Made by a program: the position numbers and the translations under genes
Notes under the pieces: model-generated
What the model was told of the DNA's origin: nothing
The model's input: only the letters and a program-made list of their open reading frames with translations
Database searches by the model: none
Shown: piece by piece, positions 6,655 through 14,857 of the stretch
How positions within the stretch are numbered: position 1 is the first letter of the stretch
Layout of the letters: each line of letters begins with the position of its first letter
From: Pseudomonadota bacterium
GTDB taxonomy: Bacteria; Pseudomonadota; Alphaproteobacteria; Rhizobiales; Tepidamorphaceae
Direction: 5' to 3'
Assembly (NCBI GenBank): GCA_023435545.1
Contig: JAEYRQ010000204.1
Coordinates: forward strand, 1-14,904
DNA length: 14,904 nucleotides

Positions 6655-7959
6655 ATGGACTGGTCCATAGCACTGCTGATCTACGGCATCCTGCTGGCGG
6701 GCCTGCTGTTCGGCGGCGCGCTGATCGGCACCGCGATCGGCATCGTCGGCATCGTCGGAGTCACGCTGGCCTCCGGAACGCGAATGTGGCCGACCTTCGG
6801 CGACATCATCTGGAACACGTCGACGAGCTTCACCCTGGTCGCGATCCCGCTGTTCGTCCTGATGGGCGAGATCATCCTGCGCAGCGGGCTCGCCCGGCGG
6901 TTCTACAACGGCGTGGCTACCCTGCTGGGCGGCCTGCCGGGGGCGCTGGCGCACACCAACATCGTGGGTTGTGCCGCCTTCTCGGCGCTGGCCGGCTCGA
7001 CGGTCGCCACCGCGCTCACCGTGGGGACCGTTGCCGTACCGGAAATGCGCCGGCGCGGATACCGGGACGAACTGACACTCGGCTCGCTAACGGGGGGCGG
7101 ATGCCTCGGCATCCTTATCCCGCCCAGCATTCCACTCATCGTCTACGCCTCGATCACCCAGACCTCGGTGCTGGCGGTTTTCATGGCGGGCGTGCTGCCG
7201 GGGCTGCTGCTGGCGGTGTTCTTCCTGATCTATATCGGCGTGCGCGTCTGGCGGTCTCCCGATCTCGCACCGCCCCCCAGCACCGAGGAGTCCTCACGGC
7301 CGAGGCTGTCCGGCGTGGTCGACAGCCTGCCGGTCGGGGCGCTCATCCTGGCGGTCATCGGGGGCATGTATTTCGGCATCGTCACCCCGACCGAGGCTGC
7401 TGGCTTCGGCTGTGCACTGGCGCTGCTGCTGGGGCTCGCCTACCGCGACCTGACGATCCCGTCCCTGCTGGCGGCGCTGCGCAATGCGGTGGTGACGAGT
7501 TGCGTGGTGATGTTCATCACCATCAACGCCCAGTTCCTCAGCTTCGCCATCGTCAATTCCGGCATCGGCCGCGGGCTGTCGACGGCGATGGCGGAGGCGG
7601 GCATCGGCCCCTTCGCCTTCTTCTGCCTGCTCATCCTGCTCTACGCGGTGATCGGCATGTTCATCGACGGGCTGTCGATCATGCTGCTCACCGTGCCGGT
7701 GTTGTTCCCGGTGTTCCTGACCATGGGCTACGACCCGATCTGGATGGGCATCCTGCTGGTGCTGCTGATCGAACTCGGTGCGCTGACGCCGCCGATGGGG
7801 CTCAACCTGTTCGCCGTCCAGTCGATCAGCCACGCCGAAATGGGCGTCATCGGGCGGTCGTCCCTGCCCTACGCACTGATCATCATCGTGTTCTGCTTCC
7901 TGCTCTACGCCATCCCCGACATCGCGCTGGCGCTGCCGGGCTACATGCGCGGCTCCTGA
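6655..7959 (+). CDS. TRAP transporter large permease subunit (DctM family), module 2
   Basis: This 434-residue polytopic transport subunit has hydrophobic segments along almost its full length. Family landmarks are IPLFVLMGE (64-72), GILIPPS (152-158), VTPTEA (243-248), GMFID (334-338) and TPPMG (378-382). Its ATG directly abuts the dctQ stop, so translation is probably coupled. The hydrophilic loop at about 200-224 is the longest non-membrane stretch and is rich in Pro and Ser. Relative to module 1, a Gly-Cys-Ala replaces part of the FGS segment (104-109), and the GMFLEP landmark reads GMFIDG. These are ordinary subfamily differences, but they show that the three DctM proteins are not recent duplicates of one another. 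Confidence 0.95.
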   Translation: MDWSIALLIYGILLAGLLFGGALIGTAIGIVGIVGVTLASGTRMWPTFGDIIWNTSTSFTLVAIPLFVLMGEIILRSGLARRFYNGVATLLGGLPGALAHTNIVGCAAFSALAGSTVATALTVGTVAVPEMRRRGYRDELTLGSLTGGGCLGILIPPSIPLIVYASITQTSVLAVFMAGVLPGLLLAVFFLIYIGVRVWRSPDLAPPPSTEESSRPRLSGVVDSLPVGALILAVIGGMYFGIVTPTEAAGFGCALALLLGLAYRDLTIPSLLAALRNAVVTSCVVMFITINAQFLSFAIVNSGIGRGLSTAMAEAGIGPFAFFCLLILLYAVIGMFIDGLSIMLLTVPVLFPVFLTMGYDPIWMGILLVLLIELGALTPPMGLNLFAVQSISHAEMGVIGRSSLPYALIIIVFCFLLYAIPDIALALPGYMRGS

Positions 7960-7968
7960 GGAGACCTG

Positions 7969-8886
7969 ATGTTCGACGTACCGCCCACGACGCAAGCCAC
8001 TGTTTTTGCCAGCCTGCCGGACGACATGCGCATGCATGGCGAACCATCGGAATGGCGCGACGGACAGCCCGGCAGGCAGCCCGAGCACTCGCTGCTGGAA
8101 GGCCCCGCCTTCGACCGCGACGGCAACCTGTGGTGCGTCGACATCGCCTATGGCCGGATCTTCCGGATCTCGGCGAATGGGTCGTTCGAGCTGATGATCA
8201 CCTATGACGGCGAGCCGAACGGCTTAGCGTTCCATGCGGACGGCCGCCTGTTCGTCGCCGATTACAAGCACGGCATCATGGTGTTCGACCCGGCCACGCG
8301 GAGGATCGCACCATTCCTGCAGCGCCATCACCTGGAACGCTTCAAGGCGGTGAACGATCTCACCTTTTCCAGCACAGGCGACCTATACTTCACCGATCAG
8401 GGGATGACGGGATTGCACGATCCGACCGGTCGGGTATTCCGGGTGCGCGCCGACGGGACGGTCGAGCTTCTGCTCGCCAACGCGCCGAGCCCCAACGGCC
8501 TCGTGCTCTCCCCGGACGAGCAGGTGCTCTACGTCGCCATGACGCGCGCCAACGCCGTCTGGCGGGTGCCGCTGCTGCCCGGTGGCGGCGTGGCGAAGGT
8601 TGGGCTGTTCGTCCAGCTCTCGGGCGGCCTCGGACCGGACGGGCTGGCCATCGACCGGGACGGCGGCCTGGCCATCTGCCATATCGGCCTCGGCACGGTC
8701 TGGCTGATGACGCCACGGGGTGAGCCGGCGGGACGGGTGGTATCGCCTGCCGGCTTCCACACCACGAACGCGGCCTTCGGAGGTGTCTCCAACAGCGAAC
8801 TGTTCATAACCGAATCGGAGACCGCCGTGCTGCTGCGGTGTCCAACGGATGTTGCCGGACAGCGCCTGTTCGGAGACGCCGCATGA
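7969..8886 (+). CDS. SMP-30/gluconolactonase-family lactonase
   Basis: This is a 305-residue six-bladed beta-propeller hydrolase of the SMP-30/Gluconolactonase/LRE-like family. Members use one divalent metal to open sugar-acid or other lactones. The metal-ligand pattern is complete: E44 in LLEGPAF, N176 in SPNGLVLS and D224 in GPDGLAID, with N129 in AVNDL at the usual substrate-contact position. The TxDGEPNGLAF segment (79-88) is also typical. There is no signal peptide, so it should act in the cytoplasm on imported solute or on an oxidised product. An AGGAG site overlapping the dctM stop, nine bases before the ATG, marks it as the last gene of the module 2 operon. This suggests that the transported compound is a lactone, or becomes one after oxidation. 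The exact lactone cannot be deduced. Confidence 0.92.
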   Translation: MFDVPPTTQATVFASLPDDMRMHGEPSEWRDGQPGRQPEHSLLEGPAFDRDGNLWCVDIAYGRIFRISANGSFELMITYDGEPNGLAFHADGRLFVADYKHGIMVFDPATRRIAPFLQRHHLERFKAVNDLTFSSTGDLYFTDQGMTGLHDPTGRVFRVRADGTVELLLANAPSPNGLVLSPDEQVLYVAMTRANAVWRVPLLPGGGVAKVGLFVQLSGGLGPDGLAIDRDGGLAICHIGLGTVWLMTPRGEPAGRVVSPAGFHTTNAAFGGVSNSELFITESETAVLLRCPTDVAGQRLFGDAA

Positions 8887-8919
8887 TGCGTGATTCCTGG
8901 CAACGTGAACCGGGAGCGT

Positions 8920-8955
8920 GGCCCGATTGACAGGGCCGACCGTCCGGCATGGTCC
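8920..8955 (+). promoter_or_regulatory. Possible promoter and operator for module 3
   Basis: The 115-base gap between the lactonase and the next dctP holds a perfect -35-like TTGACA at 8927-8932. It sits inside a small inverted repeat, GGCCC (8920-8924) and GGGCC (8933-8937). No good -10 element follows at the expected distance, so promoter activity is uncertain. The gap has no obvious terminator, and readthrough from module 2 is possible. Confidence 0.3.
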
Positions 8956-8987
8956 GGGCGGAGCGACGAAGTGTCGAACAATAGGAT

Positions 8988-8993
8988 GGGAGG
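8988..8993 (+). promoter_or_regulatory. Ribosome-binding site of module 3 dctP
   Basis: GGGAGG lies eight bases before the ATG at 9002. It selects this start over an in-frame upstream start at 8918, which would add 28 residues and bury the signal peptide. Confidence 0.85.
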
Positions 8994-9001
8994 ACTGTCG
9001 A

Positions 9002-10036
9002 ATGTCGATTGCTACCAGACATCTTGCGACGGCAGCGCTGTGCGCGGCCTTCATCGCGTCGCCATTGGCCGGTGCCGACGCCCAGACGAAGATCCGCTTC
9101 GGGACGTCGGTTCCGGAGGCGAACACGGCCGAGGTGCTCGGCATGAAGGCAATGAAGGAATACATCGACTTCAAGAGCGGCGGCACGCTGGAGGTCGAAT
9201 TGCTGTTCGGCACGCTCGGCGCCGGCGAGCGTGAACTGACCGAAATGGTGCAGCAGGGCGCCCTCGACATGGCGCTGGCCGCCGACGGCGCGGTGACCGG
9301 CTTCTACCCGAAGCTGCAGGTGTTCGCGATCCCCTATCTGTTCAAGTCGTCACCGGTCGCCTGGGAGTTCGTTCGCCTGCCGGTGGTCAAGGAGATGCAG
9401 GCCGAGATGCTCGAGCAGACCGGGCTGCGCTCGGTTGTCTGGGCCGAGAACGGCTTCCGCAACCTCACGAACTCGAAGCAGGAGGTGAAGGGACCGGAAG
9501 ACATGAAGGGGCTGAAGATGCGGGTGATGGAAAGCCCGGTCTATATGCGCTTCATGGAATCGCTTGGCGCGGCTGCGACCCCGATCAGCTTCTCGGAACT
9601 GGTCATGTCGCTGCAGCAGGGCGTCGTCGACGGACAGGAGAACGCCTCTGCGAACGTCTTCGAAAACGGCATGGCCGACGTCCAGAAGTATTTCGCGACG
9701 ACCGAACACATCTATTCGATGACGATCATCACCATCAACGATGACTTCTACAAAGGCCTCACGTCCGCCGAGCAGCAGGTGATCATGGAAGCCGGCCAGC
9801 TCTACGCTTCGGTGGCGAACGCCTTCAAGGTCTCGTCCGACCGCAAGTATGTCGAGCGCATCCGCGACGAGAAGGGGTTGACCGTCCACATCACCACGCC
9901 CGAGGAGAAGGAAGCCTTCCGCGCCATCGCGCAGGGACCTGTGGTGGAGTACGTCAACGAACGGCTTGGCAAGGAGTTCGTCGACCAGATCCTCGAATCT
10001 GTGGCCCAGGCCGAGAAGCAGGTCTACGGTCAGTAG
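9002..10036 (+). CDS. TRAP transporter substrate-binding protein (DctP family), module 3
   Basis: This periplasmic receptor has 344 residues with a signal peptide of about 28 (basic start, hydrophobic core 9-23, likely cut after ADAQ). It carries the full classical DctP signature: NGFRNLTNSK (150-159), PEDMKGLKMRV (165-175) and LQQGVVDGQENAS (204-216). R153 and R174 match the two arginines that, in SiaP and C4-dicarboxylate receptors, hold the ligand carboxylate. The ligand should therefore be a monocarboxylate or dicarboxylate such as a sugar acid or hydroxy acid. The terminal MR/MLE-family enzyme of the operon agrees with an alpha-hydroxy acid. The gene heads module 3 and is separated from its permease genes by a strong stem-loop. 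Confidence 0.95.
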   Translation: MSIATRHLATAALCAAFIASPLAGADAQTKIRFGTSVPEANTAEVLGMKAMKEYIDFKSGGTLEVELLFGTLGAGERELTEMVQQGALDMALAADGAVTGFYPKLQVFAIPYLFKSSPVAWEFVRLPVVKEMQAEMLEQTGLRSVVWAENGFRNLTNSKQEVKGPEDMKGLKMRVMESPVYMRFMESLGAAATPISFSELVMSLQQGVVDGQENASANVFENGMADVQKYFATTEHIYSMTIITINDDFYKGLTSAEQQVIMEAGQLYASVANAFKVSSDRKYVERIRDEKGLTVHITTPEEKEAFRAIAQGPVVEYVNERLGKEFVDQILESVAQAEKQVYGQ

Positions 10037-10048
10037 CAGTCAGAGCGC

Positions 10049-10077
10049 GCGGCCCCGACCCTAGCGGCCGGGGCCGC
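10049..10077 (+). terminator. dctP-dctQ intergenic stem-loop
   Basis: GCGGCCCCG (10049-10057) and its exact complement CGGGGCCGC (10069-10077) form a nine-base-pair G/C stem with an 11-base loop, 12 bases after the dctP stop. No U tract follows, so it is unlikely to be a full intrinsic terminator. Such hairpins between binding-protein and permease genes are known to protect the upstream message or to attenuate readthrough. Either effect would give more receptor than membrane subunits. I infer that role here. Confidence 0.6.
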
Positions 10078-10108
10078 ATTCCATTCCACGGGCACGGCGG
10101 GGCTGATC

Positions 10109-10612
10109 TTGCGGGCACAGGCGCTAAAGCTAGCTGACGGCCTGACGCGCGCCACCGAGACGATCGGGGCGCTGCTGATGCTGGCCATCGTCGTCATCAA
10201 CTTCCTCCAGGTGTTCTTCCGCTACGCCATCGGCGATCCGCTCGGCTGGACCGAGGAGGCAATGCGCTACTCGGTGGCATGGATGACCTACCTGGTCGCC
10301 GGGGCCGTGCTGTACCGTGGCGAGCAGCTGTCGATCGACATGTTCGGCAACCTGCTGCCGTCGCGGTTCAGGCGCATCCAGAGCATTGTCGTTCTGCTGC
10401 TCATCTCCGTCTTCTGCCTGACGCTGGTCGTTTACGGATGGCCACAGGCGCTGCGCAACATGCGCCAGGTGTCGCCGGTGGCGCAGATACCGATGATCAT
10501 TCCCTATGCCAGCGTGGTCGTCGGCGGCGCACTGATGCTGGTCAAGGCGATCTGCCTGATCATCGCCGATCCCGAAAAGGTGCATGGCGACCTGACCGGG
10601 GGGGCGAGGTGA
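10109..10612 (+). CDS. TRAP transporter small permease subunit (DctQ family), module 3
   Basis: This four-helix TRAP membrane subunit has 167 residues. The only usable start is a TTG at 10109, behind a G-rich GGCGGGG stretch (10096-10102). No ATG or GTG occurs in frame before the first helix. Hydrophobic segments lie near residues 18-40, 50-70, 90-112 and 130-155. The signature FFRYAIGDPLGWTEEAMRY (35-53) is the classic DctQ form. The weak start codon and the hairpin 31 bases upstream both suggest low expression relative to the receptor. The stop overlaps the next start (GTGA). Confidence 0.9.
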   Translation: MRAQALKLADGLTRATETIGALLMLAIVVINFLQVFFRYAIGDPLGWTEEAMRYSVAWMTYLVAGAVLYRGEQLSIDMFGNLLPSRFRRIQSIVVLLLISVFCLTLVVYGWPQALRNMRQVSPVAQIPMIIPYASVVVGGALMLVKAICLIIADPEKVHGDLTGGAR

Positions 10613-11880
10613 TCTACCTGATCCTCGCCTTCATCGTTCTGCTGGCGATCGGCGTGCCGATCGCTTTCGCGCTGGGTCTGGCCGGCATGGTGGGAATCCT
10701 GGACCGCGGCCTGCCGCTCGTCTCGGTGCCGTCGCGGATGTTCACCGGCATCGACAGCTTCATCCTTCTGTCTGCGCCGTTCTACATCCTCGCCGGCGAG
10801 GTGATGAACCGCGGCGGCGTCACCGACCGGCTGATCCGCTTCGCCCAGATCATCACGCGCGGCCTGCGCGGCGGCACCGCCTACGCCAACACCGTGAGCT
10901 CGATCATATTCGCCGGCATCTCGGGTACGGCAATCGCCGACACGGCGGCCCTCGGCCAGGTGTTCATCAAGGGAATGCCCAGGGAGGGCTACACCAAGGA
11001 GTTCGCCGCGGCGGTCACGGTGGCGACCTCGATGATCGGGCCTATCATCCCGCCTTCGGTGATTATGATCATCTTCGCCGCAGTGTCGCGCGTTTCGGTG
11101 ATCGACCTGTTTCTGGCGGGCGTCGTCCCGGGGTTCCTGCTGGCACTGGCCTGCGCCGTGGTCATCTTCATCAAGGGCCGCAATGGCGGGTTGCCGGCAT
11201 CGCGGATCGTCGTCAAGCGCAACGAGATACCGCGCACGGCACTCGACACGCTGCTGGTGGTTTCGCTGCCGCTGTTCATCGTCGTGGGCACCCTGTCGGG
11301 CACCTTCACCGCGACCGAGGCCGGCGGCATGGCGGCGATCTACGCGATGCTGCTCGGCTTTGTGGTCTTCCGCACCTTGAATCTGGTGGAGCTGTGGTCC
11401 GCGCTGGTGATCAGCGCGCGCACCACCTCCAGCCTGTTCCTGATCATCGCAGCCGCAACCGTCGCCTCCTACGTGCTGGCTCTGTCGGGCATCAACCAGT
11501 TCACCGGCGGTCTGGCGCAGGTGTTCGAGGGCCAGCCGACCTTGTTCATGCTGACGGTGATGGGGGCCCTGCTGGTGATCGGCTGCTTCCTGGAGCCCGG
11601 CGCGGCGATCGTCCTGTTCGTGCCGATGGTGTTTCCGACCGCAATGGCGATGGGGATCGATCCTCTCCAGTTCTCGATGCTGATCATCCTGACCCTGACG
11701 ATGGGCCTGATCACGCCGCCGGTCGGCGTCTGCCTGTTCGTCGCCTGCAAGATCGGCGAGATGCCGATCTCGAAACTGGTCAAGGCACTGGTGCCGTTCT
11801 TCATCGCCGAACTCTGCGTCATCATACTTCTCATCGTCGTCCCCGGACTGGCCTCCTGGCTGCCGGGCCTGTTCCGCTGA
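10609..11880 (+). CDS. TRAP transporter large permease subunit (DctM family), module 3
   Basis: This 423-residue DctM starts at a GTG that overlaps the dctQ stop by four bases, the same junction as in module 1. The frame is open upstream, but that part overlaps dctQ and is not membrane-like, whereas from 10609 the protein begins directly with helix 1. Landmarks are FILLSAPFYILAGE (51-64), GPIIPPS (144-150), GCFLEP (325-330) and TPPVG (369-373). The usual FTPTE motif reads FTATEA (233-238), with alanine in place of the proline seen in modules 1 and 2. It is the transport subunit for the solute bound by the module 3 receptor. Confidence 0.95.
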   Translation: MIYLILAFIVLLAIGVPIAFALGLAGMVGILDRGLPLVSVPSRMFTGIDSFILLSAPFYILAGEVMNRGGVTDRLIRFAQIITRGLRGGTAYANTVSSIIFAGISGTAIADTAALGQVFIKGMPREGYTKEFAAAVTVATSMIGPIIPPSVIMIIFAAVSRVSVIDLFLAGVVPGFLLALACAVVIFIKGRNGGLPASRIVVKRNEIPRTALDTLLVVSLPLFIVVGTLSGTFTATEAGGMAAIYAMLLGFVVFRTLNLVELWSALVISARTTSSLFLIIAAATVASYVLALSGINQFTGGLAQVFEGQPTLFMLTVMGALLVIGCFLEPGAAIVLFVPMVFPTAMAMGIDPLQFSMLIILTLTMGLITPPVGVCLFVACKIGEMPISKLVKALVPFFIAELCVIILLIVVPGLASWLPGLFR

Positions 11881-11891
11881 GGGTCTTGCCA

Positions 11892-13031
11892 ATGCCAGCC
11901 ATCAAGGACATCCGCGCCTATCCGCTCGCCGTCGAGGTTGGCGAAGCCCGCGCCTTCGGCAATGCACGCGGCCGCTATGCGCGGCGCGGCAGCCTCGTCA
12001 TCGAGGCAATCGCCGACGACGGGACGCGCGGCTGGGGCGAGGCCTGGGGTGCGGCGCCGGCGGCGACGCTGGGCTATCTGGAGACGATCCGTCCGTTCTA
12101 TCTCGGCCGCGACGTGTTCGACCGCAATTCCGGCTGGCACGCGGTGCTTCGCAACATGTACAGCGTGCGCATCCAGAACCAGATGACGGCGGTGGTCAGC
12201 GGCATCAACATCGCCCTCTACGATCTCGCAGGGAAGCTGACCGGCCTGCCGCTCTACAGGCTGCTCGGCTCCGGAGGCACGGACGCTGTGCCCTGCTACG
12301 CCTCCGGTGGCTATTTCTGCAATGACCCGCAGAACCAGCTCGAGCACCAGCTCGGCCGCGTCGCCGACAAGGGCTTCAAGGCCCACAAGATCAAGATCGG
12401 TGAAGGGCTGGCCGACGACGAGGCGCGCGTCCGGCTCGCCAGAGAGATCATCGGGGCCGAGCCGCTGCTGATGGTCGACGTCAATGGCGCCTACAACGCA
12501 GAGACAGCCTGGCTGTCGATGCGACGCATCGAGGCCTTCGATATCCACTGGATGGAGGAGCCGGTCACCTCCGAGGACTTTGCCGGGCTGGAGCGGCTGG
12601 GGCGGCGGCGGCTGATGCCGATTGCCAGCGGCGAATCGCACATGACGTCACAGGAGTTCAAGCGCCTGTTCGACACCGGCGCGGTCGACGTTCTGATGCC
12701 CGATCTCACGCTGTGCGGCGGCCTCGACGAAGGGCGGACGGCGGTCGAGCTCGCTCGCCTCTACGGCGCGCGGGTCTCCCCGCATGTCTGGGGCACCGGG
12801 ATCGGGCTCGCAGCCGGCATCCACTACGTCGCGGCAATGCCCCGCGATCCACACGCCATGCAGTCGCCCTTCCCTTCGCTGGTCGAGTACGACGTCTCCG
12901 ACAGCCGGCTGCGCGACGAACTGCTGGTCGAGCCGCTTCTACCGGTCGCCGGCATGCTGCCCGTTCCGCAGGGACCCGGCCTCGGCATCGAGGTCGACGA
13001 GGCGATGCTGAGGAAGTTTGCCGCGACCTGA
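11892..13031 (+). CDS. Mandelate racemase/muconate lactonizing enzyme family protein
   Basis: This 379-residue enolase-superfamily enzyme has an N-terminal capping domain (about 1-125) and a C-terminal barrel. The metal ligands D196 (MVDVN), E222 (WMEEP) and E248 (ASGES) are present. So are both catalytic sides of the mandelate racemase type: the KxK pair K166/K168 (HKIKIG) and the D271-H298 dyad (MPDLT, SPHVWG), with E332 (LVEYD) as a likely further acid. This set abstracts the alpha proton of a carboxylate, giving racemisation or beta-elimination of water (acid-sugar dehydration). Muconate cycloisomerases lack the His/Asp dyad, so that reaction is unlikely. The protein has no signal peptide. 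The gene starts 11 bases after dctM, which makes the product of module 3 transport, probably an alpha-hydroxy or sugar acid, its likely substrate. The specific acid is undetermined. Confidence 0.93.
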   Translation: MPAIKDIRAYPLAVEVGEARAFGNARGRYARRGSLVIEAIADDGTRGWGEAWGAAPAATLGYLETIRPFYLGRDVFDRNSGWHAVLRNMYSVRIQNQMTAVVSGINIALYDLAGKLTGLPLYRLLGSGGTDAVPCYASGGYFCNDPQNQLEHQLGRVADKGFKAHKIKIGEGLADDEARVRLAREIIGAEPLLMVDVNGAYNAETAWLSMRRIEAFDIHWMEEPVTSEDFAGLERLGRRRLMPIASGESHMTSQEFKRLFDTGAVDVLMPDLTLCGGLDEGRTAVELARLYGARVSPHVWGTGIGLAAGIHYVAAMPRDPHAMQSPFPSLVEYDVSDSRLRDELLVEPLLPVAGMLPVPQGPGLGIEVDEAMLRKFAAT

Positions 13032-13072
13032 GCCCCATCGGAACTTGCGCAGCGGCTTGGAATCCACCCCGG

Positions 13073-13864
13073 TCAGGTGCCCGAGTAGACGGGCGTTCGC
13101 CCCTCGATCCAGGCGGTCAGCCCTTCGTGGACGTCGCTCGTGCGGACCATCTTGGCAAACTGTTCGGCTTCAACCAGCAGGCCCTCGGCGATACTCATAT
13201 TGAGACCGCGGGTAACGGCTGTGATGATGCCGGCCGTCGCAAGCGGAGAATGGCGCATGATGCGGCGAGCCAGTTCCCGTGCCGCCTCCATCAAGTCATC
13301 GTCGGGGACGACCGCATTGACGAGACCGAGCGAGAGGGCTTGATCCGCACCGAAGGGATCGCCCGTCAGCAGCAGTTCGAGCGCCCGCTTTCGTCCGGCC
13401 AGCCTCGGCAGCCGCTGGGTTCCGCCGAAGGTCGGTGGTATTGCGATGTTGATCTCCGGCTTTGCAAACCGGGCGCTGGTTGCCGCGATCGCCAGGTGTG
13501 CGGCTTCGGTGATCTCGCAGCCGCCGCCATAGGCCAGTCCGTTGACGGCCACGATGACCGGCTTCCGGAAAGCCTCGATCCGCGCCGTCATCGCCTGTCC
13601 GCGACGCACGAACTCCTTGACCGCCTGGACCGGCCCCTGGCGGATGCTCTCATAGAACTCGGGGATATCGCCGCCGGCGGAAAATGCGCGGTCGCCGGCA
13701 CCGGTGAGGATCACCGCGCCGACGCTGCCATCAACTTCGATACGGTCGAGGTGCGCCATCAGCGCATCGGCCAGTTCGTAGCTGATCGCATTGAGCTTCT
13801 CGGGGCGATTGAGCGTCAGCGTTGCGATCCCCTCGTCCACATCGCACAGGACTACGTTCGGCAT
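13073..13864 (-). CDS. Enoyl-CoA hydratase/isomerase family protein
   Basis: This is a 263-residue crotonase-fold protein. The oxyanion-hole segments are FSAGGD (61-66) and YGGGCE (112-117), with G114 at the hydrogen-bonding position. E117 and E137 (KPEINI) match the two catalytic glutamates of authentic enoyl-CoA hydratase, so hydration of a 2-enoyl-CoA is plausible. The FGGTQRLPRLAG segment (146-157) is standard. A GAGGAG site seven bases upstream supports the ATG at 13864. An ATG at 13909 overlaps the upstream LysR stop (ATGA) but adds 15 residues not typical of the family. It follows the LysR gene on the same strand and converges on module 3. It may process a CoA ester downstream of one of the imported acids, but no CoA ligase or dehydrogenase is in the window. 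Confidence 0.93.
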   Translation of the reverse strand: MPNVVLCDVDEGIATLTLNRPEKLNAISYELADALMAHLDRIEVDGSVGAVILTGAGDRAFSAGGDIPEFYESIRQGPVQAVKEFVRRGQAMTARIEAFRKPVIVAVNGLAYGGGCEITEAAHLAIAATSARFAKPEINIAIPPTFGGTQRLPRLAGRKRALELLLTGDPFGADQALSLGLVNAVVPDDDLMEAARELARRIMRHSPLATAGIITAVTRGLNMSIAEGLLVEAEQFAKMVRTSDVHEGLTAWIEGRTPVYSGT

Positions 13865-13871
13865 ATCTCGG

Positions 13872-13877
13872 CTCCTC
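13872..13877 (-). promoter_or_regulatory. Ribosome-binding site deciding the crotonase start
   Basis: Read on the minus strand this is GAGGAG, seven bases before the ATG at 13864. It favours that start over the upstream ATG at 13909, which overlaps the LysR stop codon. Confidence 0.75.
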
Positions 13878-13905
13878 GTCGCGTTGACGGGGCGAACATC
13901 ACCCC

Positions 13906-14844
13906 TCATGCACCGCCAGACAAACGAGAAAATCTCGCCATTGATGAATCCTGCTCATCAATGAAGGTTGCCGCCTCTCCCTGCAGCCATTCAAGAAAGC
14001 CATCCACCTCGCGCCGCGGCTCCCCGCCCAGCGGCACCGTCGCCCAATATCCCGTCCGGATGGGGAGCGGATCAAACGGGAGTTGCGTCAGATCAGGCCC
14101 GTCCAGCACAGGGCCGCACAACGGCAGCCTGCACAGTGCCACGCCCAGCCCGGCCGCGGCCGCCTCCAGCGCCAGATCGACGCTGTCGACATGAATGAGC
14201 GACGTCCCCGCCTCAAGCCCGTGGGTCTCGAACCAGGTGGGCCAGTCGTGCTCCACGGAGGCGACGTGGATCAGTTGAGCATCGCCCCACTCGACCTGCC
14301 TCTCGTCGTTCATGATGCCGGGAAGTACCGCGGGCGATGTCACCGGTACAATCGACTCGCGGAACAGCAACCTGGCATCCGCCCCCGGCCAGGGACCGGC
14401 ACCCATGCGGATCGCGATGTCGACGCCGTCCAGAGGGAACACCGCCTGCCTGTGGCTCGTATCGATGTGCAGACTCACATCCGGCCAAAGCGCGCGAAAG
14501 CCGGCCAGCCGGGGCACGAGCCACCGCCGGGCGAAGGTCGGTGCCACGCTCAGGGCGATCCGTCGCGCACCCAGGATCGGCGAGATCCGCCGCGCCCCGG
14601 TGGCGATCATGGAAAGCCCCTCGGCGACGTAAGGCAGGAGATCCTCTCCCGCCCGCGTCAGGCGGAGCGAGCGACCGGATCGCTCGAACAGTGACACCGC
14701 CAGCCAGCTCTCCAGCCCGTCCATCCCATGGCTGACGGCGCTGGGCGTTATCCCCAGTTCGTCGGCCGCCTGCTTGAAGCTGCCATGTCGTGCCGCCGCC
14801 TCGAAGATACGAAGCGAGGCGAGCGGCGGCAGGCAATAGGACAT
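13906..14844 (-). CDS. LysR-family transcriptional regulator, GcvA-like
   Basis: This is a 312-residue LysR protein of the GcvA branch, recognised by the N-terminal LPPLASLRIFEAAARHGSF and the helix-turn-helix QAADELGITPSAVSHGMDGLE (26-46). The effector domain follows from about residue 94. Typical GcvA-like features are FARRWLVPRL (104-113) and GVDIAIRMGAG (139-149). A GAGGGA ribosome-binding site six bases upstream supports the ATG at 14844. It is the first gene of a two-gene minus-strand unit with the enoyl-CoA hydratase (41-base gap), so it probably controls that unit and perhaps a divergent gene beyond the window edge. Regulators followed by their target gene on the same strand are less common than divergent pairs. 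The effector is unknown. Confidence 0.92.
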   Translation of the reverse strand: MSYCLPPLASLRIFEAAARHGSFKQAADELGITPSAVSHGMDGLESWLAVSLFERSGRSLRLTRAGEDLLPYVAEGLSMIATGARRISPILGARRIALSVAPTFARRWLVPRLAGFRALWPDVSLHIDTSHRQAVFPLDGVDIAIRMGAGPWPGADARLLFRESIVPVTSPAVLPGIMNDERQVEWGDAQLIHVASVEHDWPTWFETHGLEAGTSLIHVDSVDLALEAAAAGLGVALCRLPLCGPVLDGPDLTQLPFDPLPIRTGYWATVPLGGEPRREVDGFLEWLQGEAATFIDEQDSSMARFSRLSGGA

Positions 14845-14857
14845 CGACCATCCCTCA

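Noticed and set aside
8918..9001. N-terminal extension of the module 3 receptor from an upstream in-frame start.
   Set aside because: It would place 28 polar residues before an evident signal peptide, and the GGGAGG site points to 9002.
13032..13072. Possible terminator between the convergent MR/MLE-family and crotonase genes.
   Set aside because: I found no convincing inverted repeat or T run in these 41 bases.
12713..14194. A 493-residue plus-strand open frame crossing the convergent junction.
   Set aside because: It overlaps three recognisable genes and has no family motifs. The MR/MLE, crotonase and LysR readings are far better supported.
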